DNA of 7,979 nt from Methanobacteriota archaeon (lineage in GTDB: Archaea > Halobacteriota > Methanosarcinia > Methanosarcinales > Methanosarcinaceae). This document shows positions 1-6,411 of this stretch, one piece after another; position 1 is the stretch's first letter, and the number at the start of each line of letters is the position of its first letter. Position numbers and translations under genes: made by a program. The notes below the pieces were generated by a model. It had not been told where the DNA came from. It worked only from the letters and a program-made list of their open reading frames with translations, and did no database searches. Location: assembly GCA_030837265.1 (NCBI GenBank), contig JAUPKV010000522.1:1-7979 (forward strand), given 5' to 3'.

Positions 1-128
1 TAACTCTTAATCATCTTTTGTCTTTACGTTCTTCTCATATTTAAGATGTTTGACTATATATATTTAAATATCTTTATTTTTAGTTAGATATAAACAATTT
101 AAGAAAGCATTAAAATTTTCTATATGTA

Positions 129-359
129 GTTCTGTTGCAAAAAATCTTAATATTGAAAAAAAAATAGTTTCACAACAAAGAACGTAATAAGAGAATATTT
201 TTCAGATAATATCCAAATTTGGGCAATTGTTCTGAATAAATAGCTTATGAAATTAACTTTAGCACGAACATATTGATTCAGAGTATTAACCTGTCCTTTT
301 TTATCATATGCATGATTTCGATTCCTTTTAAAGTCTTATTAGGAGGCAGTGTCGCGAAA
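129..359 (-). mobile_element. Degraded end of an IS6/IS240-type insertion sequence
   Basis: The stretch combines a broken IS6-type transposase C-terminus (described separately) with a terminal sequence. Read on the minus strand, positions 142-129 are TTTTGCAACAGAAC, which matches from memory the typical right-hand inverted repeat of IS6-family elements (TTTGCAACAGAACC). The order, C-terminus followed by the inverted repeat, is what an IS6 element has. A full element is about 0.8 kb and would run into the response regulator gene at 558-968, so the 5' part and the left end are missing. No matching left repeat was found in the window. The frameshifts indicate an old, immobile remnant. Confidence 0.6.
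147..359 (-). pseudogene. IS6-family transposase, C-terminal remnant with frameshifts
   Basis: Three minus-strand frames together give the C-terminus of an IS6-type DDE transposase. FRDTAS is read from 359 to 342. TLKGIEIMHMIKK is read from 334 to about 296, and KKGQVNTLNQYVRAKVNFIS with LFRTIA continues from about 302 to 222. The first break is an apparent 4-nt insertion near 338-341. The second lies in an A6 run (297-302 on the plus strand as T6), where a seventh A would join IKK to KKGQV. Beyond TIA the frame stays open to a TAA at 147-149. The motif order 'TASKTLKGIE-hMIKKGQ-…-FI..LF' is typical of the family. The DDE catalytic part is absent. Upstream, to about 430, weak traces such as IKR and SMLNF may be further debris. 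The family call rests on motif recognition, not an alignment. Confidence 0.65.
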
Positions 360-510
360 GTTATGTAACACCAGCTTCAAAAGAATCATTGTGTAGAAAT
401 TCAACATACTGTCAAAATCCGAAGAATGGCTACGTTTTATGGATAAAAAGTAGCTATATTTCATTATTGTTAGTCTTAGATGGCCTTAAAAGTCCTAGAG
501 CTGTAACAAT

Positions 511-520
511 CCAGAAAAAT
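511..520 (-). terminator. Possible U-tract terminator after the receiver gene
   Basis: About 40 nt past the receiver stop codon the minus strand reads ATTTTTCTGG. Archaeal RNA polymerase commonly stops at oligo-U runs without a hairpin, so this short run is a weak candidate. No stem-loop was seen beside it. Confidence 0.25.
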
Positions 521-557
521 ACAAAGGTTTTACATTAAAATCTATGCATGGAAGGAG

Positions 558-968
558 TTAAGAAAAGGGTGCTGTAGTCTTGGATTGAGGCTCGATATTG
601 CTCCTTACTATTTGCCAGATTCGTTTTGACAACTCTGAACACTGGGTTTTTGGGTCGCCCGTTTTCTGGATAAAAGAAGTCGCACCATTTTCTATTGCCT
701 GTTGCATAATTTCTTCTTTTCCGACTCCCGTAAACAAAATAAAGGGAATGTTAATTCTCTGCTCACGAATAGCTCTCAGGAACATGATGCCATCCATAAA
801 AGGCATATTGTAGTCCGAAACTACCACATCATAGGAGTCTGTCTCCAATTTCTTGAGCGCTTCCCTTGCAGACTCCACAGTATCGGAAGTTATGTCATGG
901 AAAACTTCTAAGAATATTTTAGATAGTTCTAAAAACAAGGGATCGTCATCTACAAGCAGTACTTTCAT
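558..968 (-). CDS. Stand-alone response regulator receiver domain protein
   Basis: This 136-residue protein is a CheY-like receiver with no output domain. The acidic pocket is D7-D8-D9 in the first strand (KVLLVDDDP), the phosphorylated aspartate is D52 (VVVSDYNMPFMDG), the conserved Thr is T80 (ILFTGVGKEE) and the conserved Lys is K102 (FIQKTG). These residues together make it a phosphorylation-competent receiver. After about residue 122 there is only a short polar tail (SNIEPQSKTTAPFS), so it would signal by protein-protein contact. The start is supported by AGGAG seven to eight bases upstream of ATG. No histidine kinase is encoded in the window. The nearest signalling-type gene is the kinase-less KdpD-like gene 530 bp upstream on the same strand, so this is an orphan. 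Single-domain receivers with the 'GATSFIQKTGDP' type of ending are frequent in methanosarcinal genomes (from memory). Confidence 0.93.
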   Translation of the reverse strand: MKVLLVDDDPLFLELSKIFLEVFHDITSDTVESAREALKKLETDSYDVVVSDYNMPFMDGIMFLRAIREQRINIPFILFTGVGKEEIMQQAIENGATSFIQKTGDPKTQCSELSKRIWQIVRSNIEPQSKTTAPFS

Positions 969-1027
969 GGAGGGTCTCCTTAAGTTCTGTTTCTGGTGTT
1001 ATCTATATGAAGCCTGGTACTAATACA

Positions 1028-1044
1028 GCATATTTAAACTATGC
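1028..1044 (-). promoter_or_regulatory. Probable TATA box of the receiver gene inside an imperfect palindrome
   Basis: The minus strand reads GCATAGTTTAAATATGC here, a near-palindrome (GCATA…TATGC arms) around TTTAAA. An archaeal TATA box at this place would put transcription start near position 1005 and give a leader of about 35-40 nt containing the AGGAG site at 976-980. The placement fits the receiver gene. The palindrome could also be an operator overlapping the TATA box, which is an inference. Confidence 0.4.
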
Positions 1045-1487
1045 TTCAAAACGAACATGGAATTCTTCGAATAACAGGCAAAATAAACGAAAGCTTATGC
1101 AGATTAACATACATTTCAAGCTGAATAAAGTGAAGATACGGATACAAAAACTTGATTTAGAATGCAGATTTACCTCTTTTAGGGGTTGAACCTCGCTTAG
1201 AAATTTGAGTTCAATCGTTTTTTTCATCCATTTAAATTCTATAACTCTCTACGTTGCGATTAAATATAATTTTTGTGTCCAATGTCTCTAACAGTTGCAG
1301 TGTGCAAAAACTTTGTAAAATCATATTTATCAAACATTTATTTTTGAGAAAAATCGGATCGTGGGTTTGAGTCATTGAAAACCGAAAGCTGAAGAATTTC
1401 TCGACATATTCATCATATATGTGGAATGTACTCGTTTTTTCGGAACGGATCTATAATTCAGGGACACGACCCCCTTTTCCTAACCAC
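1045..1487. other. Gene-poor AT-rich spacer, no recognised gene
   Basis: I see no recognisable gene in this stretch. The longest items are a minus-strand frame of 72 codons without a stop (1450 down to a TAA at 1232-1234), in which the first ATG leaves only about 47 codons, and a minus-strand 62-codon frame (1227-1039). Neither has a recognisable motif or convincing Shine-Dalgarno sequence. I looked in particular for histidine kinase remnants (H box, N box, G box) downstream of the KdpD-like gene and found none. Regulatory RNA or degraded sequence cannot be excluded. Confidence 0.5.
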
Positions 1488-1493
1488 AAAAAA
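1488..1493 (-). terminator. U6 tract just after the KdpD-like gene
   Basis: Seven bases past the TGA stop codon the minus strand has a run of six T (TACAAGGTTTTTTGTGG). This suits an archaeal oligo-U terminator and supports the gene genuinely ending after the GAF domain. No hairpin is obvious. Confidence 0.35.
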
Positions 1494-1500
1494 CCTTGTA

Positions 1501-2340
1501 TCACAAGCGTTCAAGGGTCAGAGCTCCGAGAAATGCCATTGTTTCAAACAATTTTCTGTTTTCTGGAGTTAGAACTTCTTCAGGTTTTTCAAAGACAAAT
1601 GCCATGAGTCCAAAGATCTTCTTGTGAATTTTAATTGGGATATAATATCCTCTTCCTTCGGGTAAATTACTTGTTCCATAGCCAGCTATCTGGCTGTTGT
1701 TATAAACCCATATGACAATAATCCTCTCATTTTCATCGAGCGGAAAGTCAGAATCTCCAGCTTCTATATGAACTCCCATATGGTCATAACTAAGTATTGC
1801 AAAGGTACCTGACCCAAAATTATGCATCTGATTTGCTAGAGTCCTAAATGCATCTTTACGCGTTTTTGCTTTAACAAGTTCGCGGGAGAGACCTGACGTT
1901 GCTCCTACTTCAGCTTCGCTATGACTTATCTGAGGTACCAGATAGCGTAGTCGTGTAGTAAGACTGCTGACTATAAGAGCAATAATAACGTATCCGATAA
2001 AGGCGATGAAGTATTCCCAATCAGTGACAGTAAAAGTATAGTAAGGCTTAACAAAAAGAAAATCGAAAATCAAAACGCTCATAACTGCCGTAAAAAATGA
2101 TACACTGCGCCTGAAAAAGAATGCAGATACCAGGACAGGAACCAATTGAAAAATCAGCAGGTTTGTAAGTCCGATGTACTCTTTAAGCAGGAAATTGACA
2201 CCTACTACAGCTACAACTAGAATTAGGCTGAATACATATTCTGCTGCGAAAAAAAGTGGGATCTGCTTTTTGAGAGGTATGAATAATATACTTATCGGCT
2301 CCTGTGAATAGTACTGATGGATTATTGTATATGCTGTCAA
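1501..2340 (-). CDS. KdpD-like DUF4118/GAF membrane protein lacking the kinase
   Basis: The 279-residue protein matches the central part of the KdpD potassium sensor. Four membrane helices at about 28-50, 58-76, 80-97 and 110-128 form the DUF4118 domain, with the typical loop FDFLFVKPYYTFTVTDWEYF and the exit SSLTTRLR. A linker (SRELVKAKTRKDAFRTLANQ) leads to a GAF-like domain at about 165-279, with the KdpD-type segments WVYNNSQIAGYGTSNLP and LTPENRKLFETMAFLGALTLERL. KdpD proteins of bacteria are near 900 residues: an N-terminal KdpD domain and universal-stress domain precede this part, and HisKA/HATPase domains follow it. All of these are absent. ATG at 2340 directly follows an in-frame TAA (TAA-ATT-ATG), so no longer start exists. 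It has no Shine-Dalgarno sequence and may be leaderless. No KdpABC genes are present. A sensing or scaffold role without kinase activity is an inference. Confidence 0.88.
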   Translation of the reverse strand: MTAYTIIHQYYSQEPISILFIPLKKQIPLFFAAEYVFSLILVVAVVGVNFLLKEYIGLTNLLIFQLVPVLVSAFFFRRSVSFFTAVMSVLIFDFLFVKPYYTFTVTDWEYFIAFIGYVIIALIVSSLTTRLRYLVPQISHSEAEVGATSGLSRELVKAKTRKDAFRTLANQMHNFGSGTFAILSYDHMGVHIEAGDSDFPLDENERIIVIWVYNNSQIAGYGTSNLPEGRGYYIPIKIHKKIFGLMAFVFEKPEEVLTPENRKLFETMAFLGALTLERL

Positions 2341-2341
2341 A

Positions 2342-2370
2342 ATTTAAATACTTAAATACTAAATAACAAA
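2342..2370. promoter_or_regulatory. Compact divergent promoter with tandem 8-bp repeat
   Basis: Only 32 bp separate the start codons at 2340 (minus) and 2373 (plus). The spacer contains the palindrome ATTTAAAT (2342-2349) and two tandem copies of TAAATACT (2345-2352 and 2353-2360) followed by AAATAAC. TTTAAATA at 2343-2350 is centred about 27 bp before the plus-strand ATG, the spacing expected for a leaderless transcript. TTATTTAG on the minus strand (2366-2359) lies 19-26 bp before the minus-strand ATG. Both genes lack Shine-Dalgarno sequences, consistent with leaderless mRNAs from overlapping TATA boxes. Confidence 0.45.
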
Positions 2371-2372
2371 GA

Positions 2373-2630
2373 ATGGACAAAATCTGGTTTATAACCAACA
2401 CTGTATGGTGTGTTCTAATTGTCTCATTAATTGTAATTCTGAACTTACTTAAAATTGATATTACATTTCAATTGCCGATAATACTTATTTTAATGATTCC
2501 ACTAACATATGTAAATTATAATGTTACAAAGTCAATTCTCATACTTTTAAATTTAACTGAAAATGATTTAAACAATAATGAAGATGTTCACAAACTTTTA
2601 GATTTCTCCAAACCAAATCAGAAGCAATAA
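2373..2630 (+). CDS. Small two-helix membrane protein of unknown function
   Basis: I do not recognise this 85-residue protein. It has two hydrophobic segments, about residues 8-27 and 32-48, separated by a short polar turn (KIDITFQ). The C-terminal tail from residue 60 is polar and Asn/Asp/Lys-rich (LTENDLNNNEDVHKLLDFSK). The ATG is the first after an in-frame TAA and has no Shine-Dalgarno sequence, but a TTTAAATA box sits about 27 bp upstream, as expected for leaderless expression. It is divergent from the KdpD-like gene and converges on the ATPase gene, ending 27 bp from the ATPase stop. A small membrane partner of either neighbour is possible but only suggested by position. Its AT-rich composition and small size leave some doubt that it is a gene. 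Confidence 0.55.
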   Translation: MDKIWFITNTVWCVLIVSLIVILNLLKIDITFQLPIILILMIPLTYVNYNVTKSILILLNLTENDLNNNEDVHKLLDFSKPNQKQ

Positions 2631-2657
2631 ATGTAAGCAGTCTGACCGTCTTTCAAT

Positions 2658-5507
2658 TTACCACTTCAGATATCTGACCGCCCACTTAACTTTTCTTCTC
2701 AATAAATATTTTCTTAGCTCGTCAATTCCAAGCAAAAGGACTGCAAAAGGAATGGAAAGCAACACGTACTTCAGGTCGAGGGGAGAAGTGTTGAAAATAA
2801 GGTTAGCAAACGGGTTCCATATTATCAGAGCGAGGATAATAAGCTCGACTGCAATCCCTACAAGTACCATGCGGTTACTGAATAGTCCCATAGTGAAAAC
2901 CGACTGCATGCGGGTTCTGGAAGCAAAAACATTTGCTATCTGGCAGATTATGACCGCTGCAAAAAAAGCGGTAACCGACTGCATATAAAGTGGATTATTG
3001 TTTGCAAGCTGCTCGCCGAATTTCCAGCCACCTGCAAAAAGCACGGCGAAATAACAGACAAAGCCTGCAACGGCTTCGATGGGTCCTTTTATTCCATAAG
3101 CAGTTAGGAGCAATGGCGATGTTAACAGCTTTTCTTCTCTGGACCTGGGAGGCCTCTTCATAATATCTCCTTCCGGTTTTTCCTGTCCCAGAGCGATGGC
3201 AGGCAGCATGTCAGTACCCAGGTCGATTGCAAGGATCAGCTGTATGGGCATTGGGAGGGGCAGGGCAAAGAGAACATAGGCAATAAAAGGCAGGATCTCG
3301 GGAATATTACTGGCAAGGATGTATACAATGAACTTTTTTATGTTGTCAAAAACAGTTCTACCTTCTTCTACAGCATTCACGATCGTAGCAAAATTGTCGT
3401 CCAGGAGCACCATGTCCGCAGCTTCTCGGGCCACATCCGTGCCGCTGCCCATTGCAACTCCCATATCTGCGTTTTTAATTGCAGGAGCGTCATTGACTCC
3501 ATCTCCGGTCATGGTTACGATATCCTTTTGGGCCTGGAAAAGCTGTACTATCTTCAGTTTTTGCACGGGAGAAGTGCGGGCAAACACAATGCTCGGGCTT
3601 TTCAATCTTGAAGACAGATCTTCGCTTGAGAGTGAATTAAGCTCATCCCCGGTGATAATCTCCAGATTTCCGGATTCCGCAAGTCCAACTTCCGTTGCAA
3701 TTGATTCTGCGGTTACCGGATGATCACCTGTGATCATGACAACCTTGATCCCGGCTGCATGGCATTTGGCAATGGCTTCTCTGGCTTCGGGGCGAAGAGG
3801 GTCTATGATTCCTACAAACCCGAGAAAAATGAAATCTTCGGTATACTCCTTCTGCTCTTCTGCCTGCCGGTATGCAAGAGCAATAATCCTTTCTCCTTTT
3901 TTTGCAAGTCTTAGATGCCTTTCAAGAAGCTCTTTTTGCTTAGTTTCATCAAGTTTCGTAATTCCCTCTGAATATATGGCTGAACTACACATTTTCACAA
4001 CTATTTCAGGGGCGCCCTTGAGATAAGCTTCAAGCTTTCCTTCAGGTGTGCTGCAGACGACTTCCATCCTTTTAGTAAGTGAATCAAAAGGAAACTCTTC
4101 CAGCCTTGGATAATCATTCCGGAGCTGTTTTATATCTACCAGGCTATTTGCAAAAACAAGAAGTGCTCCTTCTGTCGGATCTCCCGAGTACCCTGGAGGA
4201 TCCTCGCGAAGTTTTGCATTATTGCAAAGCCCTGAGACTTTTATGAAAACAGATGGTAATCTTTCAGGAGCCCAGATAGGCTTTTCTATAAAACAAACTC
4301 CCTCTTTTCCTATATCTGCAATTTTTTCTGCAATATTTTTGTTTGTACTAAGTTCTACCTCCTGCGTCGAAGCTCTCATTTTAGAGCTGAGAGGGTTTTC
4401 GAGAACCAGACAATCAAAACCAATCATTAGAGAATTAACTGTCATTTTATTCTGGGTAAGAGTCCCGGTTTTGTCAGTACAGATAACGGTAGTTGAGCCC
4501 AGGGTTTCTACTGACTCAAGCTGCTTAATAAGGGCATTTCGCGAAGCCATTCGCCTGGAAGCCAGACTCAGGGCAAGAGTAACCGTAGGCAAAAGCCCTT
4601 CGGGCACGTTTGCAACTATAATTCCGATAGCAAAAACGAGACTCGCAAGAAGAGGATCATGAAGAAAAACAGCAAGAATGAAGAAGACAACTCCAAGGGT
4701 AATCGCAATTGCCGAGATAATTTTTATGAAGTGGTTGAGTTCTCTCCGAATAGGGGTTTCTACGTTTGATATCTGCTCTGTGAGTATAGCAAGCTTTCCA
4801 ATCTGGGTATTCGGTCCTGTTCCGAATACTATAGCTTTTCCGTTCCCACTCTGTACCAGCGTTCCTGAAAATACCATATTCCTGCACTCTAATATATTGG
4901 GATGAGTACATTCAAGAGCACGCAGCTGAGGTTCCGATTCTCCTGTTATGGTCGAATTATCAACTTTCAGGACGTTTGTTTCAATTAAGCGCCCGTCAGC
5001 CGGGATTTTGTCTCCTTCTTCTACAAGGATGACATCTCCTGCAACAATTTCCGAAGCCAGGACGTCCCGGATTTTCCCGTCCCTTAATACCTTAGCATGG
5101 GGTGGAAGAAGCTGCCGAAAGCTTTCCATTGTTTTTGCAGCCTGGTATTCCTGAATGAACGCAAAGGTAGAGTTGAGGATTACAACCAGAACAATAGCAA
5201 TCCCAATATACAGATTCCCTTTACCGGGATCAAGATATTCTGCAAGGAAAGACAGCAGAGCTCCGATAATGAGCAAAATAGAGAAAAAATTCCAAAACTG
5301 CCTTAGATAGGCTTTTAATAAACTTTCTTTTCCCGTTTCCTCGAGCACGTTGGACCCGCATTCTTGAAGTCTTTTTGCAGCTTCTTGCTCGCTAAGCCCA
5401 TTAATGTCAGCCCTATACCTTTTAAGAAACTCAGAAAGAGAAATTGTATGCTCATCCCCCTGAGGAGAGCAAATTTTATTGTTACTCCCAGTCAGTTTCT
5501 GCTCCAT
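2658..5507 (-). CDS. Na,K-ATPase-like (type IIC) cation-transporting P-type ATPase
   Basis: The 949-residue protein is a complete P2-type ATPase that couples ATP hydrolysis to cation transport across the cell membrane. In order it has a cation-ATPase N-terminal domain (about 20-90), the actuator motif TGES (188-191), M4 with PEGLL (302-306), the phosphorylated D345 in DKTGTLT, KGAPE (497-501) in the nucleotide domain, TGDHP (593-597), TGDGVNDAP (667-675) and a C-terminal six-helix domain. Type IIC membership is shown by VANVPEGLL, SNIPEILPF (733-741), IDLGTDMLPAI (761-771), DIMKRPPR, and DELRKYLLRR near the C-terminus, all close to animal Na,K-ATPase alpha. Cation ligands E303, S733, N734, E737, D762 and D766 are kept. 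Two third-site residues differ (A732, N859). No beta subunit is encoded here. The start has only a weak GGGTG site, inside a hairpin-forming region. An 82-bp gap separates it from the DUF169 gene. The transported ion is not proven. Confidence 0.95.
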   Translation of the reverse strand: MEQKLTGSNNKICSPQGDEHTISLSEFLKRYRADINGLSEQEAAKRLQECGSNVLEETGKESLLKAYLRQFWNFFSILLIIGALLSFLAEYLDPGKGNLYIGIAIVLVVILNSTFAFIQEYQAAKTMESFRQLLPPHAKVLRDGKIRDVLASEIVAGDVILVEEGDKIPADGRLIETNVLKVDNSTITGESEPQLRALECTHPNILECRNMVFSGTLVQSGNGKAIVFGTGPNTQIGKLAILTEQISNVETPIRRELNHFIKIISAIAITLGVVFFILAVFLHDPLLASLVFAIGIIVANVPEGLLPTVTLALSLASRRMASRNALIKQLESVETLGSTTVICTDKTGTLTQNKMTVNSLMIGFDCLVLENPLSSKMRASTQEVELSTNKNIAEKIADIGKEGVCFIEKPIWAPERLPSVFIKVSGLCNNAKLREDPPGYSGDPTEGALLVFANSLVDIKQLRNDYPRLEEFPFDSLTKRMEVVCSTPEGKLEAYLKGAPEIVVKMCSSAIYSEGITKLDETKQKELLERHLRLAKKGERIIALAYRQAEEQKEYTEDFIFLGFVGIIDPLRPEAREAIAKCHAAGIKVVMITGDHPVTAESIATEVGLAESGNLEIITGDELNSLSSEDLSSRLKSPSIVFARTSPVQKLKIVQLFQAQKDIVTMTGDGVNDAPAIKNADMGVAMGSGTDVAREAADMVLLDDNFATIVNAVEEGRTVFDNIKKFIVYILASNIPEILPFIAYVLFALPLPMPIQLILAIDLGTDMLPAIALGQEKPEGDIMKRPPRSREEKLLTSPLLLTAYGIKGPIEAVAGFVCYFAVLFAGGWKFGEQLANNNPLYMQSVTAFFAAVIICQIANVFASRTRMQSVFTMGLFSNRMVLVGIAVELIILALIIWNPFANLIFNTSPLDLKYVLLSIPFAVLLLGIDELRKYLLRRKVKWAVRYLKW

Positions 5508-5566
5508 CGAACACCCTATGGATTCAATGCAGCATAAGGATAAGAAACTGACTCAGAAACAGACTC
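5490..5566 (-). promoter_or_regulatory. Inverted repeat enclosing the ATPase ribosome site and start codon
   Basis: In the ATPase leader the minus strand carries AGTCAGTTTCT (5553-5543), and its exact 11-bp complement AGAAACTGACT (5500-5490) lies in codons 3-6 of the gene. The 42-nt loop holds the weak GGGTG site and the ATG. A second 5' arm is present because the plus strand has two tandem 12-bp units, AGAAACTGACTC (5543-5554) and AGAAACAGACTC (5555-5566), differing by one base. The outer unit could pair with the same 3' arm through 7+4 pairs around a U-U mismatch. Two mutually exclusive stems are therefore possible. Regulation of translation is an inference. Confidence 0.35.
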
Positions 5567-5589
5567 GTGCTTCAGCTAGCCTTCCGACA

Positions 5590-6375
5590 TTATAATTTAT
5601 GCTTCTCAGGATAGGCTATCTTGCTCCGCTTGCAAATAAATGATTCTTCCAGGTCGGCAGCCATCTGCTGTGCCAGTCCTGCAGGGATGCCCATGATCAT
5701 CAGGTCCGGAGGCAGCCAGATATTTCCGGTCGGGTCGGTGGGTCCGATATATGCCGAGTCCTTTGGCGCATTCTCAGCCATTCCTGCCGGAAAAGTGATC
5801 ATTGTCGCGCAGGTCGGCCCTCCCGGCACCAGTGTCTTAAAGAAAATATCAGAACTGCTGAACTGGGACAAACCGCACAGGTTCCTTGTTTGCTCGCATC
5901 CGGCAAAGAGGATTATCGATCTTACAATTTCCGGGGAAATATCATCAGTACATGGCCCGATGACAATATATTTTCCCGGGGGTGTAAGCTTTCCTGCGCG
6001 TTTCATTCCTGCTTCGAATATCTCCGGCGACGCCTTTAAATGTTCGGCAGCCCCACCGCGGAACTCCGGCGTCCCAACGGTTACGAAATACTTTATCATG
6101 GGGTTAGGTTCGGCCAGTCCGGTCCAAACCATTCCACCGATGCAGCATTGTTCGTGAGCGGCTTCAATGTAAAGTGGAGGTGTGTCTTCGGAAAGAGCGG
6201 AAGAGTAGACTGCTTTTGCTATACAGCGGTCTATTTGGTATGATGGCACAGCTCCTTCCGGGATTTCATCCGTGCCATAGACACAAAGCGGGCGCAGCTT
6301 TAATCTGCCGGCTACCAAAAGCTTCTCTCCTAGCTCTTTAACATTCAGGGTAGCTGACACATAGGTTTTGGACAT
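5590..6375 (-). CDS. DUF169 (COG2043) family protein, cysteine-rich
   Basis: This 261-residue protein belongs, by overall pattern, to the DUF169/COG2043 family found in methanogens and anaerobic bacteria, whose biochemical function I do not know. It starts with a short helical segment (LNVKELGEKLLV), followed by RPLCVYG, DRCIAKAVY, the double cysteine region EQCCIGG (C77, C78), GKYIVIGP, and GGPTCATMITFPAG (C189). Nine cysteines are present (31, 51, 77, 78, 142, 160, 167, 189, 248), a high number for a soluble protein, and several sit in conserved-looking motifs. Metal or iron-sulfur binding is therefore plausible but not shown. No signal peptide or membrane helix is seen. The gene lies 36 bp after the iron-sulfur flavoprotein, probably in the same transcript. 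The ATG is preceded by AGTGATT, a partial match to the archaeal anti-Shine-Dalgarno complement. Confidence 0.88.
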   Translation of the reverse strand: MSKTYVSATLNVKELGEKLLVAGRLKLRPLCVYGTDEIPEGAVPSYQIDRCIAKAVYSSALSEDTPPLYIEAAHEQCCIGGMVWTGLAEPNPMIKYFVTVGTPEFRGGAAEHLKASPEIFEAGMKRAGKLTPPGKYIVIGPCTDDISPEIVRSIILFAGCEQTRNLCGLSQFSSSDIFFKTLVPGGPTCATMITFPAGMAENAPKDSAYIGPTDPTGNIWLPPDLMIMGIPAGLAQQMAADLEESFICKRSKIAYPEKHKL

Positions 6376-6411
6376 GGAATCACTTTTCCAAATATTCTTA
6401 AAACCGGACCT

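Noticed and set aside
129..183. Imperfect hairpin between GTTCTGTTGCAAAA (129-142) and TTTCACAACAAAGAAC (168-183), considered as a small inverted-repeat transposable element
   Set aside because: The second arm needs gaps to pair, whereas the first arm is better explained as the terminal repeat of the IS6-type remnant.
1039..1227. A 62-codon minus-strand frame considered as a kinase remnant downstream of the KdpD-like gene
   Set aside because: No H, N or G box or other histidine kinase motif can be seen, and the sequence has a random AT-rich composition.
2183..2401. A 72-codon minus-strand frame overlapping the 5' end of the KdpD-like gene, considered as a frameshifted N-terminal extension
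   Set aside because: Its translation shows no KdpD or universal-stress similarity, and it overlaps the divergent promoter and the opposite gene.
3319..4662. Several plus-strand frames of 64-146 codons within the ATPase gene
   Set aside because: All lie opposite the intact 949-residue ATPase, are Ser/Arg/Ile-rich in the way antisense shadows are, and contain no known motifs.
5621..6157. A 178-codon plus-strand open frame
   Set aside because: It is entirely antisense to the DUF169 gene, has no recognisable motif or ribosome site, and its length follows from the codon bias of the real gene.
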